Positions 8,766 to 16,936 of a stretch of 64,000 nucleotides of DNA are shown here, one piece after another. The stretch is from Ekhidna lutea (lineage in GTDB: Bacteria > Bacteroidota > Bacteroidia > Cytophagales > Cyclobacteriaceae). Each line of letters opens with the position of its first letter. Within the stretch, counting starts at the first letter, position 1. A model generated the notes under the pieces. It ran no database searches. It was not told the DNA's origin and worked only from the letters and a program-made list of their open reading frames with translations. The stretch covers positions 186,001 through 250,000 of the forward strand of contig NZ_FZPD01000003.1 in the NCBI RefSeq assembly GCF_900188325.1, written 5' to 3'. The position numbers and the translations under genes are program-made.

Positions 8766-9095
8766 TTATTTTCTCAACTTCTCATTCTCCAAATGCCTGG
8801 TGCTATCTCTTGAATTCTTTTTTTCGAGGTTTTTCTTAAGCGCATCGGTGAGATTTACACCTGTCTGATTGGCCAAACAGATGAGTACCCATAGCACATC
8901 GGCCATTTCATCTCCCAGGTCACGATTTTTATCTGATTCTTTAAATGATTGCTCTCCGTATGTGCGGGCGATGATTCGTGCTAACTCACCCACTTCTTCT
9001 GTGAGCATCGCCATGTTTGTAAGCTCATTGAAGTAGCGCACCCCCTTTGTTTTTATCCACTCGTCTACTACCTGCTGTGCTTCTTCTATGGTCAT
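8766..9095 (-). CDS. MazG-like nucleotide pyrophosphohydrolase
   Basis: This 109-residue all-alpha NTP-PPase-fold protein hydrolyses nucleoside triphosphates or related dinucleotides to the monophosphate and pyrophosphate. The metal-binding motif is visible as LTEEVGELARII (Glu-x-x-Glu type) followed by GDEMADVLWVLICLANQTG (Asp/Glu-rich second helix). It is a single-domain member, shorter than full MazG. It overlaps the upstream lipoprotein gene by 4 nt, so the two form an operon. The exact substrate is not predictable. Confidence 0.88.
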   Translation of the reverse strand: MTIEEAQQVVDEWIKTKGVRYFNELTNMAMLTEEVGELARIIARTYGEQSFKESDKNRDLGDEMADVLWVLICLANQTGVNLTDALKKNLEKKNSRDSTRHLENEKLRK

Positions 9096-9655
9096 CGGTT
9101 ACTATTCGCTTCCAGATTTTCGTTAATATGTTTCAACTCAAACCCTTCTTCTTCCAGCTTAGATAAAAAAAAGGCCATTCTGTCTTTTTCCTCATTCATT
9201 AGACTATCCATATTAGGATCAAACTCCTTGAATGTTTCATGCGGAAAACGCTTGCCCGGTGTGTAATGATCCTTCCAGAACAGGCTTTCCACGATAGTTC
9301 CATCCTGATAATAGTATTTAAACTCTTCAGCTAATCGATCATCTTTGAAGTTCATCATGTGACCCGAAAAAATAGGCTTTTCATTTTCGAAGTAGAAATA
9401 GTCATCACGCTCAAAGTGAGGTGTTTTAATAATTCCAACGAGCTTCATAAGCCTACCTTCATTGAAATATCCTCTGACTTTATAGGCAGAGTCCGCTTCT
9501 ACAAAATCATCCTCAATAATGCTGACACGGTGATTTTGATCAATGTGCTTGACTCTATAATCTATGGCTTCTACCAGGTGTCTGTTTTCTTTTTTTATTT
9601 CTGAGCCGCAAGCCCATAATAGACTAGCAGAAACGAGAATCAGTAGGTTTTTCAT
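9092..9655 (-). CDS. Lipoprotein of unknown function
   Basis: The 187-residue product starts MKNLLILVSASLLWACGSEI: a short hydrophobic signal followed by a lipobox with Cys16, so it is predicted to be lipidated and exported. The mature part is rich in Tyr, Phe, Glu and Lys. Segments such as RGYFNEGRLMKLVGIIKTPH and EEFKYYYQDGTIVESLFWKD resemble short beta-hairpin YD-like or MORN-like repeats seen in Bacteroidota lipoproteins, but no family can be assigned firmly. It lies upstream of the MazG-like gene with ATGA overlap. Confidence 0.72.
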   Translation of the reverse strand: MKNLLILVSASLLWACGSEIKKENRHLVEAIDYRVKHIDQNHRVSIIEDDFVEADSAYKVRGYFNEGRLMKLVGIIKTPHFERDDYFYFENEKPIFSGHMMNFKDDRLAEEFKYYYQDGTIVESLFWKDHYTPGKRFPHETFKEFDPNMDSLMNEEKDRMAFFLSKLEEEGFELKHINENLEANSNR

Positions 9656-9710
9656 GATGTAGGTTGGTTTTTACTTATGAAAAGTTAATCAATTCGATAA
9701 ATGCAAGATG

Positions 9711-9731
9711 GTCGAACGTACCATATTCGAC
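9711..9731. promoter_or_regulatory. Dyad GTCGAA-N9-TTCGAC in a divergent intergenic region
   Basis: A perfect 6-bp dyad lies between the divergent lipoprotein and DUF2911 genes. This 201-nt gap shows no clear TTG/TAnnTTTG pair. The dyad could be an operator, but no regulator is implied by its neighbours. Confidence 0.25.
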
Positions 9732-9856
9732 GAATTCATCAATAAATTGTATTGAATGAATGGAAATTATTCCTTGAAAGGAAGAACAAAAGTGTTCAAA
9801 ATGCGTGCATAAGGAGACTGAATTCAGAAAACATTAACCTTTAAAAAAGCATAAAC

Positions 9857-10375
9857 ATGAAATCATTAAAAGTTGCATCCGTACTGGCCCTGAGTTTGTT
9901 GTTGGTTTTTTCAGCACAGGCACAAAAAGATAAAAGCAAGCGAAAGAGTCCTCCGGCACAGGTGTCTAAAGAAGTAAATGGAACAAAAATCACCATCGAC
10001 TATAGTCAGCCATCAAAAAGAGGACGTGATATTTTCGGAAGCCTTGAAGAGTATGGCAAGGTTTGGCGAACAGGAGCTAATGAGTCAACCTGGATTGAAA
10101 TTTCAGATGATGTAGAGGTACAAGGAAAAACATTGGCAGCTGGCAAGTATGGGCTTTTCACTATTCCGGGTAAAGATGAATGGACAATCATCTTCAACAA
10201 AAAGTGGGACGGATGGGGAGCATATGAGTACAAGGAAGCAGATGACGTGCTGCGAGTTACTGCACCATCTTCAAACACAGACAGTGTTGTTGAAACATTT
10301 ACCATTGAAATAGAAGATAGTGGTGATGTGATTTTGGCCTGGGATCAGACCAAAGTGGAGTTTTCTATCAGGTAA
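9857..10375 (+). CDS. Secreted DUF2911 family protein
   Basis: The 172-residue protein has an N-terminal signal peptide (hydrophobic residues ~8-20, ending FSAQAQ). The mature domain matches DUF2911: SKEVNGTKITIDYSQPSKRG, IFGSLEEYGKVWRTGANEST, LAAGKYGLFTIPGKDEWTII, FNKKWDGWGAYEYKE. The family is widespread in Bacteroidota and predicted periplasmic, with no established biochemical role. It is preceded by a 201-nt gap and followed by terminator hairpins, so probably monocistronic. ATG start with the usual A-rich upstream and no Shine-Dalgarno. Confidence 0.9.
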   Translation: MKSLKVASVLALSLLLVFSAQAQKDKSKRKSPPAQVSKEVNGTKITIDYSQPSKRGRDIFGSLEEYGKVWRTGANESTWIEISDDVEVQGKTLAAGKYGLFTIPGKDEWTIIFNKKWDGWGAYEYKEADDVLRVTAPSSNTDSVVETFTIEIEDSGDVILAWDQTKVEFSIR

Positions 10376-10392
10376 TTAAATATTAAAGTTGT

Positions 10393-10456
10393 AATCCTGA
10401 ACTTTGATTCAGGATTTGGCCCTGTTGGGATCGAATCCCCGCAGGGCTGCCTTTTT
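10393..10456. terminator. Two hairpins between convergent DUF2911 and yicC genes
   Basis: The first hairpin is AATCCTGAA/TTCAGGATT (10393-10416). The second has outer arms GCCCTG/CAGGGC (about 10419-10447) and inner arms GGGAT/ATCCC around CGA, and is followed by TGCCTTTTT. The pair can terminate the plus-strand transcript; the T run overlaps the yicC stop codon. Confidence 0.7.
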
Positions 10457-11330
10457 ACACAATGTTTAAATTCTGCTCTTTTATTTTCTCCAGCTCATCT
10501 TTCATCATTACCACTGTCCGCTGTATTTCAGCATGATTGGCTTTGGAACCAATGGTGTTGATTTCTCTCCCGATTTCTTGTGCAATAAAACCTAATTTCT
10601 TTCCGGCGCAATCTTCTTTAGTCAATACTTCATCAAAATAGTCGAGGTGCTGTTTAAGTCTCACTTTTTCTTCTGAGATATCCAGTCGCTCCATATAAAA
10701 TATTAGCTCCTGCTCAAATCTGTTTTGATCTACCTGTACTCTTTCCTTGATTTCATCCAGGTTTTTCTGCAAGCGTGTGCGAATATTCTCTGTACGGCTT
10801 GCATCATTTTCCTCAACACTTTTTAGCCCATCCCTGATGTTTTTAATATAGTCTGAAAGCTTTTTTTCCAGCGTTTCACCTTCTTGCTTTCTAAACACAA
10901 TGCACTGATCGATGGCAGATTGAAGGCACCCTTTGATTTCATTCCATGGTAGTGCTTCAGGGTCAATTTCCTCTTGTTTTATTACATCTGGTGCTTGGAG
11001 TGCCAATTTCACCAAATCTGAACTGTGACTGTTAACAGCTTCTGTCAAAGAGCTGAACTTTTCAAAATAAGCTTTGAATCTGACCTCATCTACATGGACA
11101 TTCAGGCTGGTTTCGTCAGCCAGTTCCAGGTCGATGTTCAGCATGACCTTCCCCCTTTTTAGTTGATCTGTTATCAGGTTTCGGATATCTGCTTCTCTGG
11201 CGGATAATTCCTTAGGGAGCCTTGGAGAGAAGTCTAGGAATTTGCTGTTTAAAGCCTTAATCTCTGTTTTTATTAACAGATTTTTGCTGGTACGTTCTTC
11301 ACGCCCATAGCCTGTCATGGATTGCTGCAT
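10455..11330 (-). CDS. yicC: YicC/YloC family endoribonuclease
   Basis: The 291-residue protein belongs to the YicC/YloC family, which includes endoribonucleases linked to RNA turnover. It shows the N-terminal MQQSMTGYGREE signature, KALNSKFLDFSPRLPKELSA, the central coiled region, and the C-terminal motif LGFIAQEIGREINTIGSKAN with MKDELEKIKEQ at the end. I place the start at the ATG 11330-11328, which gives the family-typical N-terminus; a TTG 9 nt upstream is less likely because a TACCTTTG box ends there. The gene may have its own promoter inside the end of the upstream gene. Confidence 0.93.
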   Translation of the reverse strand: MQQSMTGYGREERTSKNLLIKTEIKALNSKFLDFSPRLPKELSAREADIRNLITDQLKRGKVMLNIDLELADETSLNVHVDEVRFKAYFEKFSSLTEAVNSHSSDLVKLALQAPDVIKQEEIDPEALPWNEIKGCLQSAIDQCIVFRKQEGETLEKKLSDYIKNIRDGLKSVEENDASRTENIRTRLQKNLDEIKERVQVDQNRFEQELIFYMERLDISEEKVRLKQHLDYFDEVLTKEDCAGKKLGFIAQEIGREINTIGSKANHAEIQRTVVMMKDELEKIKEQNLNIV

Positions 11331-11336
11331 AAGCTG

Positions 11337-11370
11337 CAAAGGTATACTTTGCCTTAAAAGTCTAAACCAA
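11337..11370 (-). promoter_or_regulatory. Predicted promoter of yicC, possibly leaderless
   Basis: On the minus strand TTG (11370-11368), 23 nt, then TACCTTTG (11344-11337) fit the Bacteroidota promoter pattern. Only 6 nt separate the box from the ATG at 11330, so transcription would begin at or next to the start codon. The region also holds the dyad GCAAAG/CTTTGC. Confidence 0.5.
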
Positions 11371-14300
11371 GTGTGAAATAAAATCTTCGACCTTTAACCT
11401 CCCCATCAAGGTAGGGGCGTGCTACATCAAATTTGATGTAGTATCCAAAAAGCACCGTTCGTAGGCCGTAACCAAACCCGCCGAGCCATGGGTTTTGGAA
11501 TTTTACAATTTCAGCGGTAAATGGTCCCTCTTCGAATTTTCTTGTGATTGGTCTGCCTTCTTTAAATGGTGGAGCTCCGGTCCACACAGACCCAATATCA
11601 AAGAAACTAATCAGCTGAAAATTTCTTAAGAAATTAGATTTAATAGGTCCGTTTGTCAGGTACTGAAATACAGGAACTCTCAATTCACTGTTGAAAACTA
11701 AAACATCAGAGCCATTTGCCTCATTGAAATCAAGCCCTCTTAGGTTTGTGACAAACTCATTGAATAAAATGTCACTATTGTCCTGATCGTTGCTAATAAA
11801 AAGTGGATCCTGTTCACCTTGAACATCTTTCGAAGCGAAAAGCCAGTTGTCCATCCCGCCAAGCATATAATCTTTTCTGGCAGGACCCATTTGCTTCCCG
11901 TAAAGCACTCTGTTGGCCCACGTGATTTCACGATGTACTTTTTGATAGTGTCTGAAGTCAAATCGAAGCTTGCTGAAGTTTTTACTTGCATCATCGGCAT
12001 GAAGATGTGTTGTTACTTCAAACAGCGCTCTTGTGCCCTGGTATAAATTAAAGGATCGTTCAATTGCGTTATCGAATATGAACGTTAGGCTACCGCCAAA
12101 ATACTTTTGCCTGCTATTTTCTGCTTGTTCATTAGAAAGCCCGGACACACTCAGGTAATGAAGATTGGTAAAAGATGTTTCTGTAAAAAACGGAGAAGCT
12201 TCTACTCTGAATGTGTGAGTGACAGGTAGCGAAGCGGTCAATTTGAATCGGTTGAGCTTGTACTTGTGTCTTAAATCATCATCTAACCCCGGATTTTCCA
12301 GCAGATACGTTTTACGATCCACTCTGGCTTTAAAATCCATCCAGTATTTCAGGTATTGAAACTCGGCAAATATATCCCCTTGCTGAAAGTCGGTTTTTAC
12401 TAATGCACCCCCCTTTATCTTATAATTCTCAAGAATGTCATTAATCTCGGTTTCCATGAACATCATGAAATCACGATAGGGGTCCCATAGAAAGGATGTG
12501 ATTACGTTGTTAAAGTTAAACCTTGGGTTGTACGGGATAGGCCCAACTCTTTCGTTTTCCTGCTCGAAGCTCTGATACTTACTGAAAAATGATTCAGGTT
12601 CAAAGGAAGTCTCATTTTCATCTTCAAAGACATAATTGTCAGTATCTATCCAGTTTGGATTTTCCTCGGTTTCCTCGCTTTCAGTTACTTCATCTTCAAA
12701 TACGAAATCGTCCGTATCGATTTCATCTTTTGCTTCATCTTGAACAGGAGGCGGATTATTTTCAGCATTTCTCAACACGCGAGAAACTACCCGAATGGCA
12801 TTTTCCCTTCGCTTTCTAGGAGTTTCTGTCGCGAATTTGCTGGAAGTTAAACTTGATATGGTGTCCAGATACACCTTTTCCTCACCATCGGCAAGCATAG
12901 TATAGGTCAGTCGGTTAGGATCAAAATGAAGATCGTAACTGATAATGCTCTTGTCAAAATTGGTAATCTGCGTGGTTATTGAATCATATAGATTGTATCG
13001 ATATAGATTGGAAATACCCTGTTGATCGCTTAGGTAATAAACCTCATTTATATTTTTAGCATATGGTTTCCTGTCCTCTCCGTAGGTGTTGGTGAGTCTG
13101 AAAAACTTTGCTGTAGTCGTATCTAGGTCGTAAACAAACAGGTTGAAATTTTCATCCAACGTTTCCAGAGAAACATCAGATACATTGACGGAATCAATGA
13201 TTCGATTTGAACTAAATACGATTGCTGCTGTACCCGGTACAAATGTTGGATCCAAATCATCGTAAACATCACGTGTGATCCTACGCAGTGCATTTCGGTT
13301 CATGGCAATGAGGAAGATATCATTTTGACCATCGATATCACCTGATATCACGGCAAGCCGCCCATTATCATTGAATGCAAAACTTTCTATTTGTCGGAAT
13401 CTGGATAGCGGTTTTTGACCTTTTTCACCTGTCTCCAGATTAAATGTGTTTAAGTATAAAAATCCTCTTTTGAAGAGTATCACACCCAGTGTATACTCAT
13501 CTTGCCAGTCAAGTAAAGGCAAATGTTTGTCAACATCCTGACCATTTATGCGATACCCTCCGGTAACTATTTTGTTTGTTTTTCCGCTATTGATATCAGT
13601 TACATATACTTGATATTTGCCGTTCTTCAACATCGCATAAGCCACCTTGTCAGCATCTTTATTAAAGCTGATTGTGCTTGTAATTAACTCTTTTGAGTTT
13701 TTGATGTCTCTAAGCAGTCTGTCCTCACCGGATTTGATGTAATTCTCTTCTACTTCTATTCGTTGAAGGAGGTAATAGTTTTGCCAATCACTGAGAAAAT
13801 TTTTGAAAGAAACGCCAAGCGTATTCGCAATGCTGTTCTCTTCCTTTCTGATAATTCGAGTAAGGTTGAGAATATTTGAAAGATTACTTTCTCCATACTT
13901 CACAGCTATGTAATTCCATATACTGTGCCCAACCACAGAGGCTGATTCACCATCAATTCTCTTTAGTTTTTTTATCTTTTTTCTACCCATGTAATCTCGC
14001 AGGTAGTCGTCCATTTCTCTGGACCATCCATAGGCGATATACCTTGCAGCTCCATCTATAAACCAATCAGGAAGCGTAAGCAAATAGCTGTTTTGGAAAA
14101 TTTCTGCGAGACTGCCCCCGTACATCATGTCGTTTATTAGGGTGCTGGCTAGTTTGTAGATTAGGTCTTCTTTGAATTTATGAGCTTGCCCCGGATATGC
14201 AACTTCCAATTGAAGCTTAACAAACTCAGTCCTTCCTCCAATGGTGTATACTGCTCCGTCTATTCCAACATTACTCTGCTGAAGGTCATGAATGGAATTA

Positions 14301-14572
14301 TAGATAAAGATTTTGGTTTTGCTGTAAGGAGCATACCCCAGTTTATCCGTAAGTGTTACGAATTCATCTTCAAGAAAATTGATTGCCTCTAGCGCATATT
14401 CTTGCCCACCGGGATAATAATAAATCTCAAAATTATTGGTGCTGTAATAGTACCAATCAAATTTTTTATACTGAATCCGATTTTGTCCAAATGGAGTAGT
14501 GTAATGCTGACCGTAGGCCACACCAACTACCATAAATAAGATTAAAGTGTATTTAAACAACCCTTTGAACAT
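11354..14572 (-). CDS. Three-part envelope protein: degenerate peptidase, beta-propeller, OM barrel
   Basis: About 1,072 residues. After a signal peptide (hydrophobic core ~8-20, cleavage near VAYG) comes a domain (~25-290) resembling peptidase-MA/gluzincin proteins: LPDWFIDGAARYIAYG matches the usual second zinc-site helix, but the place of the HExxH helix reads LASTLINDMMYG, so catalysis is unlikely. Next are TolB/WD40-like strands (~290-600; FNKDADKVAYAMLKNGKYQV, VPGTAAIVFSSNRI), an acidic linker (~600-690) and a C-terminal outer-membrane barrel related to Omp85/D15 (GGFGYGLRTVLFGYYIKFDV, final Phe). An ATG 7 codons further upstream (14593) is possible; I prefer 14572, which gives a normal signal peptide. 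It overlaps the FAD oxidoreductase gene. Confidence 0.8.
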   Translation of the reverse strand: MFKGLFKYTLILFMVVGVAYGQHYTTPFGQNRIQYKKFDWYYYSTNNFEIYYYPGGQEYALEAINFLEDEFVTLTDKLGYAPYSKTKIFIYNSIHDLQQSNVGIDGAVYTIGGRTEFVKLQLEVAYPGQAHKFKEDLIYKLASTLINDMMYGGSLAEIFQNSYLLTLPDWFIDGAARYIAYGWSREMDDYLRDYMGRKKIKKLKRIDGESASVVGHSIWNYIAVKYGESNLSNILNLTRIIRKEENSIANTLGVSFKNFLSDWQNYYLLQRIEVEENYIKSGEDRLLRDIKNSKELITSTISFNKDADKVAYAMLKNGKYQVYVTDINSGKTNKIVTGGYRINGQDVDKHLPLLDWQDEYTLGVILFKRGFLYLNTFNLETGEKGQKPLSRFRQIESFAFNDNGRLAVISGDIDGQNDIFLIAMNRNALRRITRDVYDDLDPTFVPGTAAIVFSSNRIIDSVNVSDVSLETLDENFNLFVYDLDTTTAKFFRLTNTYGEDRKPYAKNINEVYYLSDQQGISNLYRYNLYDSITTQITNFDKSIISYDLHFDPNRLTYTMLADGEEKVYLDTISSLTSSKFATETPRKRRENAIRVVSRVLRNAENNPPPVQDEAKDEIDTDDFVFEDEVTESEETEENPNWIDTDNYVFEDENETSFEPESFFSKYQSFEQENERVGPIPYNPRFNFNNVITSFLWDPYRDFMMFMETEINDILENYKIKGGALVKTDFQQGDIFAEFQYLKYWMDFKARVDRKTYLLENPGLDDDLRHKYKLNRFKLTASLPVTHTFRVEASPFFTETSFTNLHYLSVSGLSNEQAENSRQKYFGGSLTFIFDNAIERSFNLYQGTRALFEVTTHLHADDASKNFSKLRFDFRHYQKVHREITWANRVLYGKQMGPARKDYMLGGMDNWLFASKDVQGEQDPLFISNDQDNSDILFNEFVTNLRGLDFNEANGSDVLVFNSELRVPVFQYLTNGPIKSNFLRNFQLISFFDIGSVWTGAPPFKEGRPITRKFEEGPFTAEIVKFQNPWLGGFGYGLRTVLFGYYIKFDVARPYLDGEVKGRRFYFTLGLDF

Positions 14573-15596
14573 GTACTTCTTCGTCAATATCACTGTGGCC
14601 CTCTAAAACATCTACGAAATGTTTTGCAAAATGTGGTGTTAAAGAAACACCTTTCGTGCCAAAACCATTAAAAATACCTAATGTTTTATACTTATGATGT
14701 AAACCAATATAAGGCTTTCTATCATGAGTAGCTGGTCTTACCCCAGCCCTTTTGTCTACAATTTCAAATTTACCACTGTACAATTTCTTTAACCGCTCTT
14801 CCAACGATTTGATTCCTTCCGCTTGTGGCTCATACGTCAGTTTCTTGTGATCATACGTAGATCCTATGGTAAATCGATTTTGACCTTTGGGAATCATAAA
14901 AACCCCCTGATTAATTATATGTTCTGAGCTAAGTTTTGTTTCAATGTCAATTATTTCACCTCGTACGGGCCTGAAAGGGAGCTCCCAATAAGGATTTGAA
15001 CTTACACCCTCACAAAATATTACTTTGCCGACATTAATATCATCGTAAGAAACACCTTCGAAGTTCAATTCCATTCTTTGGTAGTCAAACACCTCACGTC
15101 TGTATGTTCCCTTATTCTGGATATACAGTTTCATCGCTTTCAAAAACTCTGGGATGTTGACATACCCTGAATGATTTAGAATGATTCCTCCAAGAGGGTC
15201 ATGAATATTTGAGTAACCAATCGGTTCGGTCAGCACTTTTTTTAGATACTGATCATAGCCTGAATCGGTTCGCCTACCATCCCAATCGTTTTGATCCTCT
15301 ATTGTCTTAAATGGCCTGTAAATGGGGATAGGATAAAGGAATTTTGATTTGAGGGATATTTCCAGCTTTTGATATTGATTTTCAAGGTCCGGGAAGAGCG
15401 CATCGGCACGCCAGGTTTTCACCATTTTCCTTCCGGTGATGGGGTTGTAAATCCCAGCTGCTTTTTTTGATGATGTATGAGGGGTGCCTTCATCAAAAAT
15501 CACTACAGACAAATTCCTTTTTAACATTTCATAAGCTAACCATGACCCTGCAAGCCCTTGCCCAACGATCAAATAATCAGCCTTTATTTTTCCCAC
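14553..15596 (-). CDS. FAD-dependent oxidoreductase, DAO family
   Basis: The 347-residue flavoprotein begins with the Rossmann motif LIVGQGLAGSWLAYEML (GxGxxG) and ends with a second FAD-binding segment, RAGVRPATHDRKPYIGLH and GIFNGFGTKGVSLTPHFAKH, as in D-amino-acid oxidase/glycine oxidase and the MnmC oxidase domain. The substrate is probably an amine or amino acid but cannot be specified. There is no signal peptide, so it is cytoplasmic. It overlaps the envelope protein gene downstream by about 20 nt and is divergent from the MBL hydrolase gene. Confidence 0.88.
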   Translation of the reverse strand: MGKIKADYLIVGQGLAGSWLAYEMLKRNLSVVIFDEGTPHTSSKKAAGIYNPITGRKMVKTWRADALFPDLENQYQKLEISLKSKFLYPIPIYRPFKTIEDQNDWDGRRTDSGYDQYLKKVLTEPIGYSNIHDPLGGIILNHSGYVNIPEFLKAMKLYIQNKGTYRREVFDYQRMELNFEGVSYDDINVGKVIFCEGVSSNPYWELPFRPVRGEIIDIETKLSSEHIINQGVFMIPKGQNRFTIGSTYDHKKLTYEPQAEGIKSLEERLKKLYSGKFEIVDKRAGVRPATHDRKPYIGLHHKYKTLGIFNGFGTKGVSLTPHFAKHFVDVLEGHSDIDEEVHVQRVV

Positions 15597-15598
15597 TA

Positions 15599-15606
15599 TA
15601 CTTTTG
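15599..15606 (+). promoter_or_regulatory. Possible -7 box TACTTTTG for the MBL-pssA unit
   Basis: TACTTTTG matches TAnnTTTG and lies 28 nt before the MBL gene start, in the short divergent gap. No TTG is found at the expected distance upstream, so the promoter call is weak. Confidence 0.35.
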
Positions 15607-15634
15607 TGTTTTCAAAGGCCATAAAACTAATCAG

Positions 15635-16273
15635 ATGAAGGTAAAATCTTTTGTGTTTAACCCGTTCTATGAAAATACTTATGTGATCTCTTCCAATAAG
15701 AAGAACTGCTTGATTTTCGACCCAGGTTGTTACGAAGACTATGAAGTAGATGAGTTAAAAGAGTACATCCATATGAATGATTTGAATGTTGTGGCAATCA
15801 TAAATACGCATTGTCACATTGATCATGTGTTAGGAAATGATGTGCTAAAATTTGAATATAAGGCGCCACTCAAAATCCCTGAAAACGAAAAAGAAGTATT
15901 CGGGGCTGTACCTGCTTATGCCCCACAATGGGGAATATCAGGCTATAGACATGCTGATGTCGATGAGTATCTCAAAGGCGGTAGTGATTTAGTACTTGAT
16001 GAAGTGGTATTAAAAATGATAGAAGTACCGGGACATTCACCTGGCCACCTCATGTTTCTTAATCAGGAGGAAAAAATAATGATTGGTGGTGATGTTCTTT
16101 TTCGTGAAAGTATCGGAAGAACTGATTTACCAGGTGGTAACCATGACGACCTGTTGAAAAACATCCAGGAAAAGGTTTATACATTGCCTGATGACATTCA
16201 GGTACTACCAGGACATGGACCTGCCACCACAATTGGTCATGAAAAACAATACAATCCGTTTGTGAAAGCATGA
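15635..16273 (+). CDS. MBL-fold metallo-hydrolase, glyoxalase II-like
   Basis: The 212-residue metallo-beta-lactamase-fold hydrolase contains the metal motif THCHIDHVLGND (HxHxDH), GHSPGHLMFL (third His), GGDVLFRESIGRTDLPGG (bridging Asp) and LPGHGPATTIGHE (last His). This pattern is shared by glyoxalase II and small thioester hydrolases; the true substrate is uncertain. The frame stays open further upstream, but the ATG at 15635 gives the standard start MKVKSFVFNPFYENTYVI. The stop overlaps the pssA start by 4 nt. Confidence 0.93.
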   Translation: MKVKSFVFNPFYENTYVISSNKKNCLIFDPGCYEDYEVDELKEYIHMNDLNVVAIINTHCHIDHVLGNDVLKFEYKAPLKIPENEKEVFGAVPAYAPQWGISGYRHADVDEYLKGGSDLVLDEVVLKMIEVPGHSPGHLMFLNQEEKIMIGGDVLFRESIGRTDLPGGNHDDLLKNIQEKVYTLPDDIQVLPGHGPATTIGHEKQYNPFVKA

Positions 16274-16926
16274 AAAAGCACATTCCCAATTTACTAACCT
16301 GCTTGAATCTTGCAATCGGTTGTGTAGGGATTTATTATACGCTCGGCGGAAAGGAGCCCATAGCATTTTATTTTGTCATAGTTGCCGGGCTTTTTGATTT
16401 TTTAGATGGCTTTTCTGCGAGGCTTTTGAAGGTGCAATCAGAAATTGGGAAACAGCTGGATTCCCTATCCGATCTTGTTTCTTTCGGATTGTTGCCGTCA
16501 TTTTTTATGCTTAAATGGCTTGAGGGAATAACAGCGTTTTACTGGGTAGCGATTATTATAGCTGTATTTTCTGCAATTAGGTTAGCTGTTTTTAATGTGG
16601 ATGAATCGCAGACAGATAGCTTTAAGGGGCTGCCAACCCCTGCTAATGCCATAATGCTGACTTCATTGAGTTTTGTTTCTTTTGAGTTGTATGAATATAC
16701 TTTAATTAGCATCTGCCTGTTTTCAGCACTGCTTTTGGTTTCACCAATTCGTTTAGTGGCACTTAAATTCAAATCATTCGCCTGGAAAGGTAATGAGGGG
16801 AGGTGGATCTTAATTGCTGGCATAGTAGTGTTTATATCTGTCTTTCAATGGACATTTATTCCTTTCCTGATACCGTTTTATCTAGTGGTATCGCTCATTT
16901 CATTTGTAGCTTTTAAGAAAGGATAA
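16270..16926 (+). CDS. pssA: CDP-diacylglycerol-serine O-phosphatidyltransferase
   Basis: This 218-residue membrane enzyme makes phosphatidylserine from CDP-diacylglycerol and serine, the precursor of phosphatidylethanolamine. The complete CDP-alcohol phosphotransferase motif is present near residues 42-68: D-x2-DG-x2-AR-x8-G-x3-D-x3-D (begins DFLDGFSARLL, ends QLDSLSD). About six to eight hydrophobic helices follow the family pattern. It overlaps the MBL gene by 4 nt, and porU starts 10 nt later, so all may share a transcript. Confidence 0.95.
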   Translation: MKKHIPNLLTCLNLAIGCVGIYYTLGGKEPIAFYFVIVAGLFDFLDGFSARLLKVQSEIGKQLDSLSDLVSFGLLPSFFMLKWLEGITAFYWVAIIIAVFSAIRLAVFNVDESQTDSFKGLPTPANAIMLTSLSFVSFELYEYTLISICLFSALLLVSPIRLVALKFKSFAWKGNEGRWILIAGIVVFISVFQWTFIPFLIPFYLVVSLISFVAFKKG

Positions 16927-16936
16927 AATTTTTATC

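Noticed and set aside
10419-10447. tRNA 3' remnant (GGGATCGAATCCC looks like a T-arm)
   Set aside because: It is a symmetric hairpin between convergent genes followed by a T-run; no other tRNA parts are found around it.
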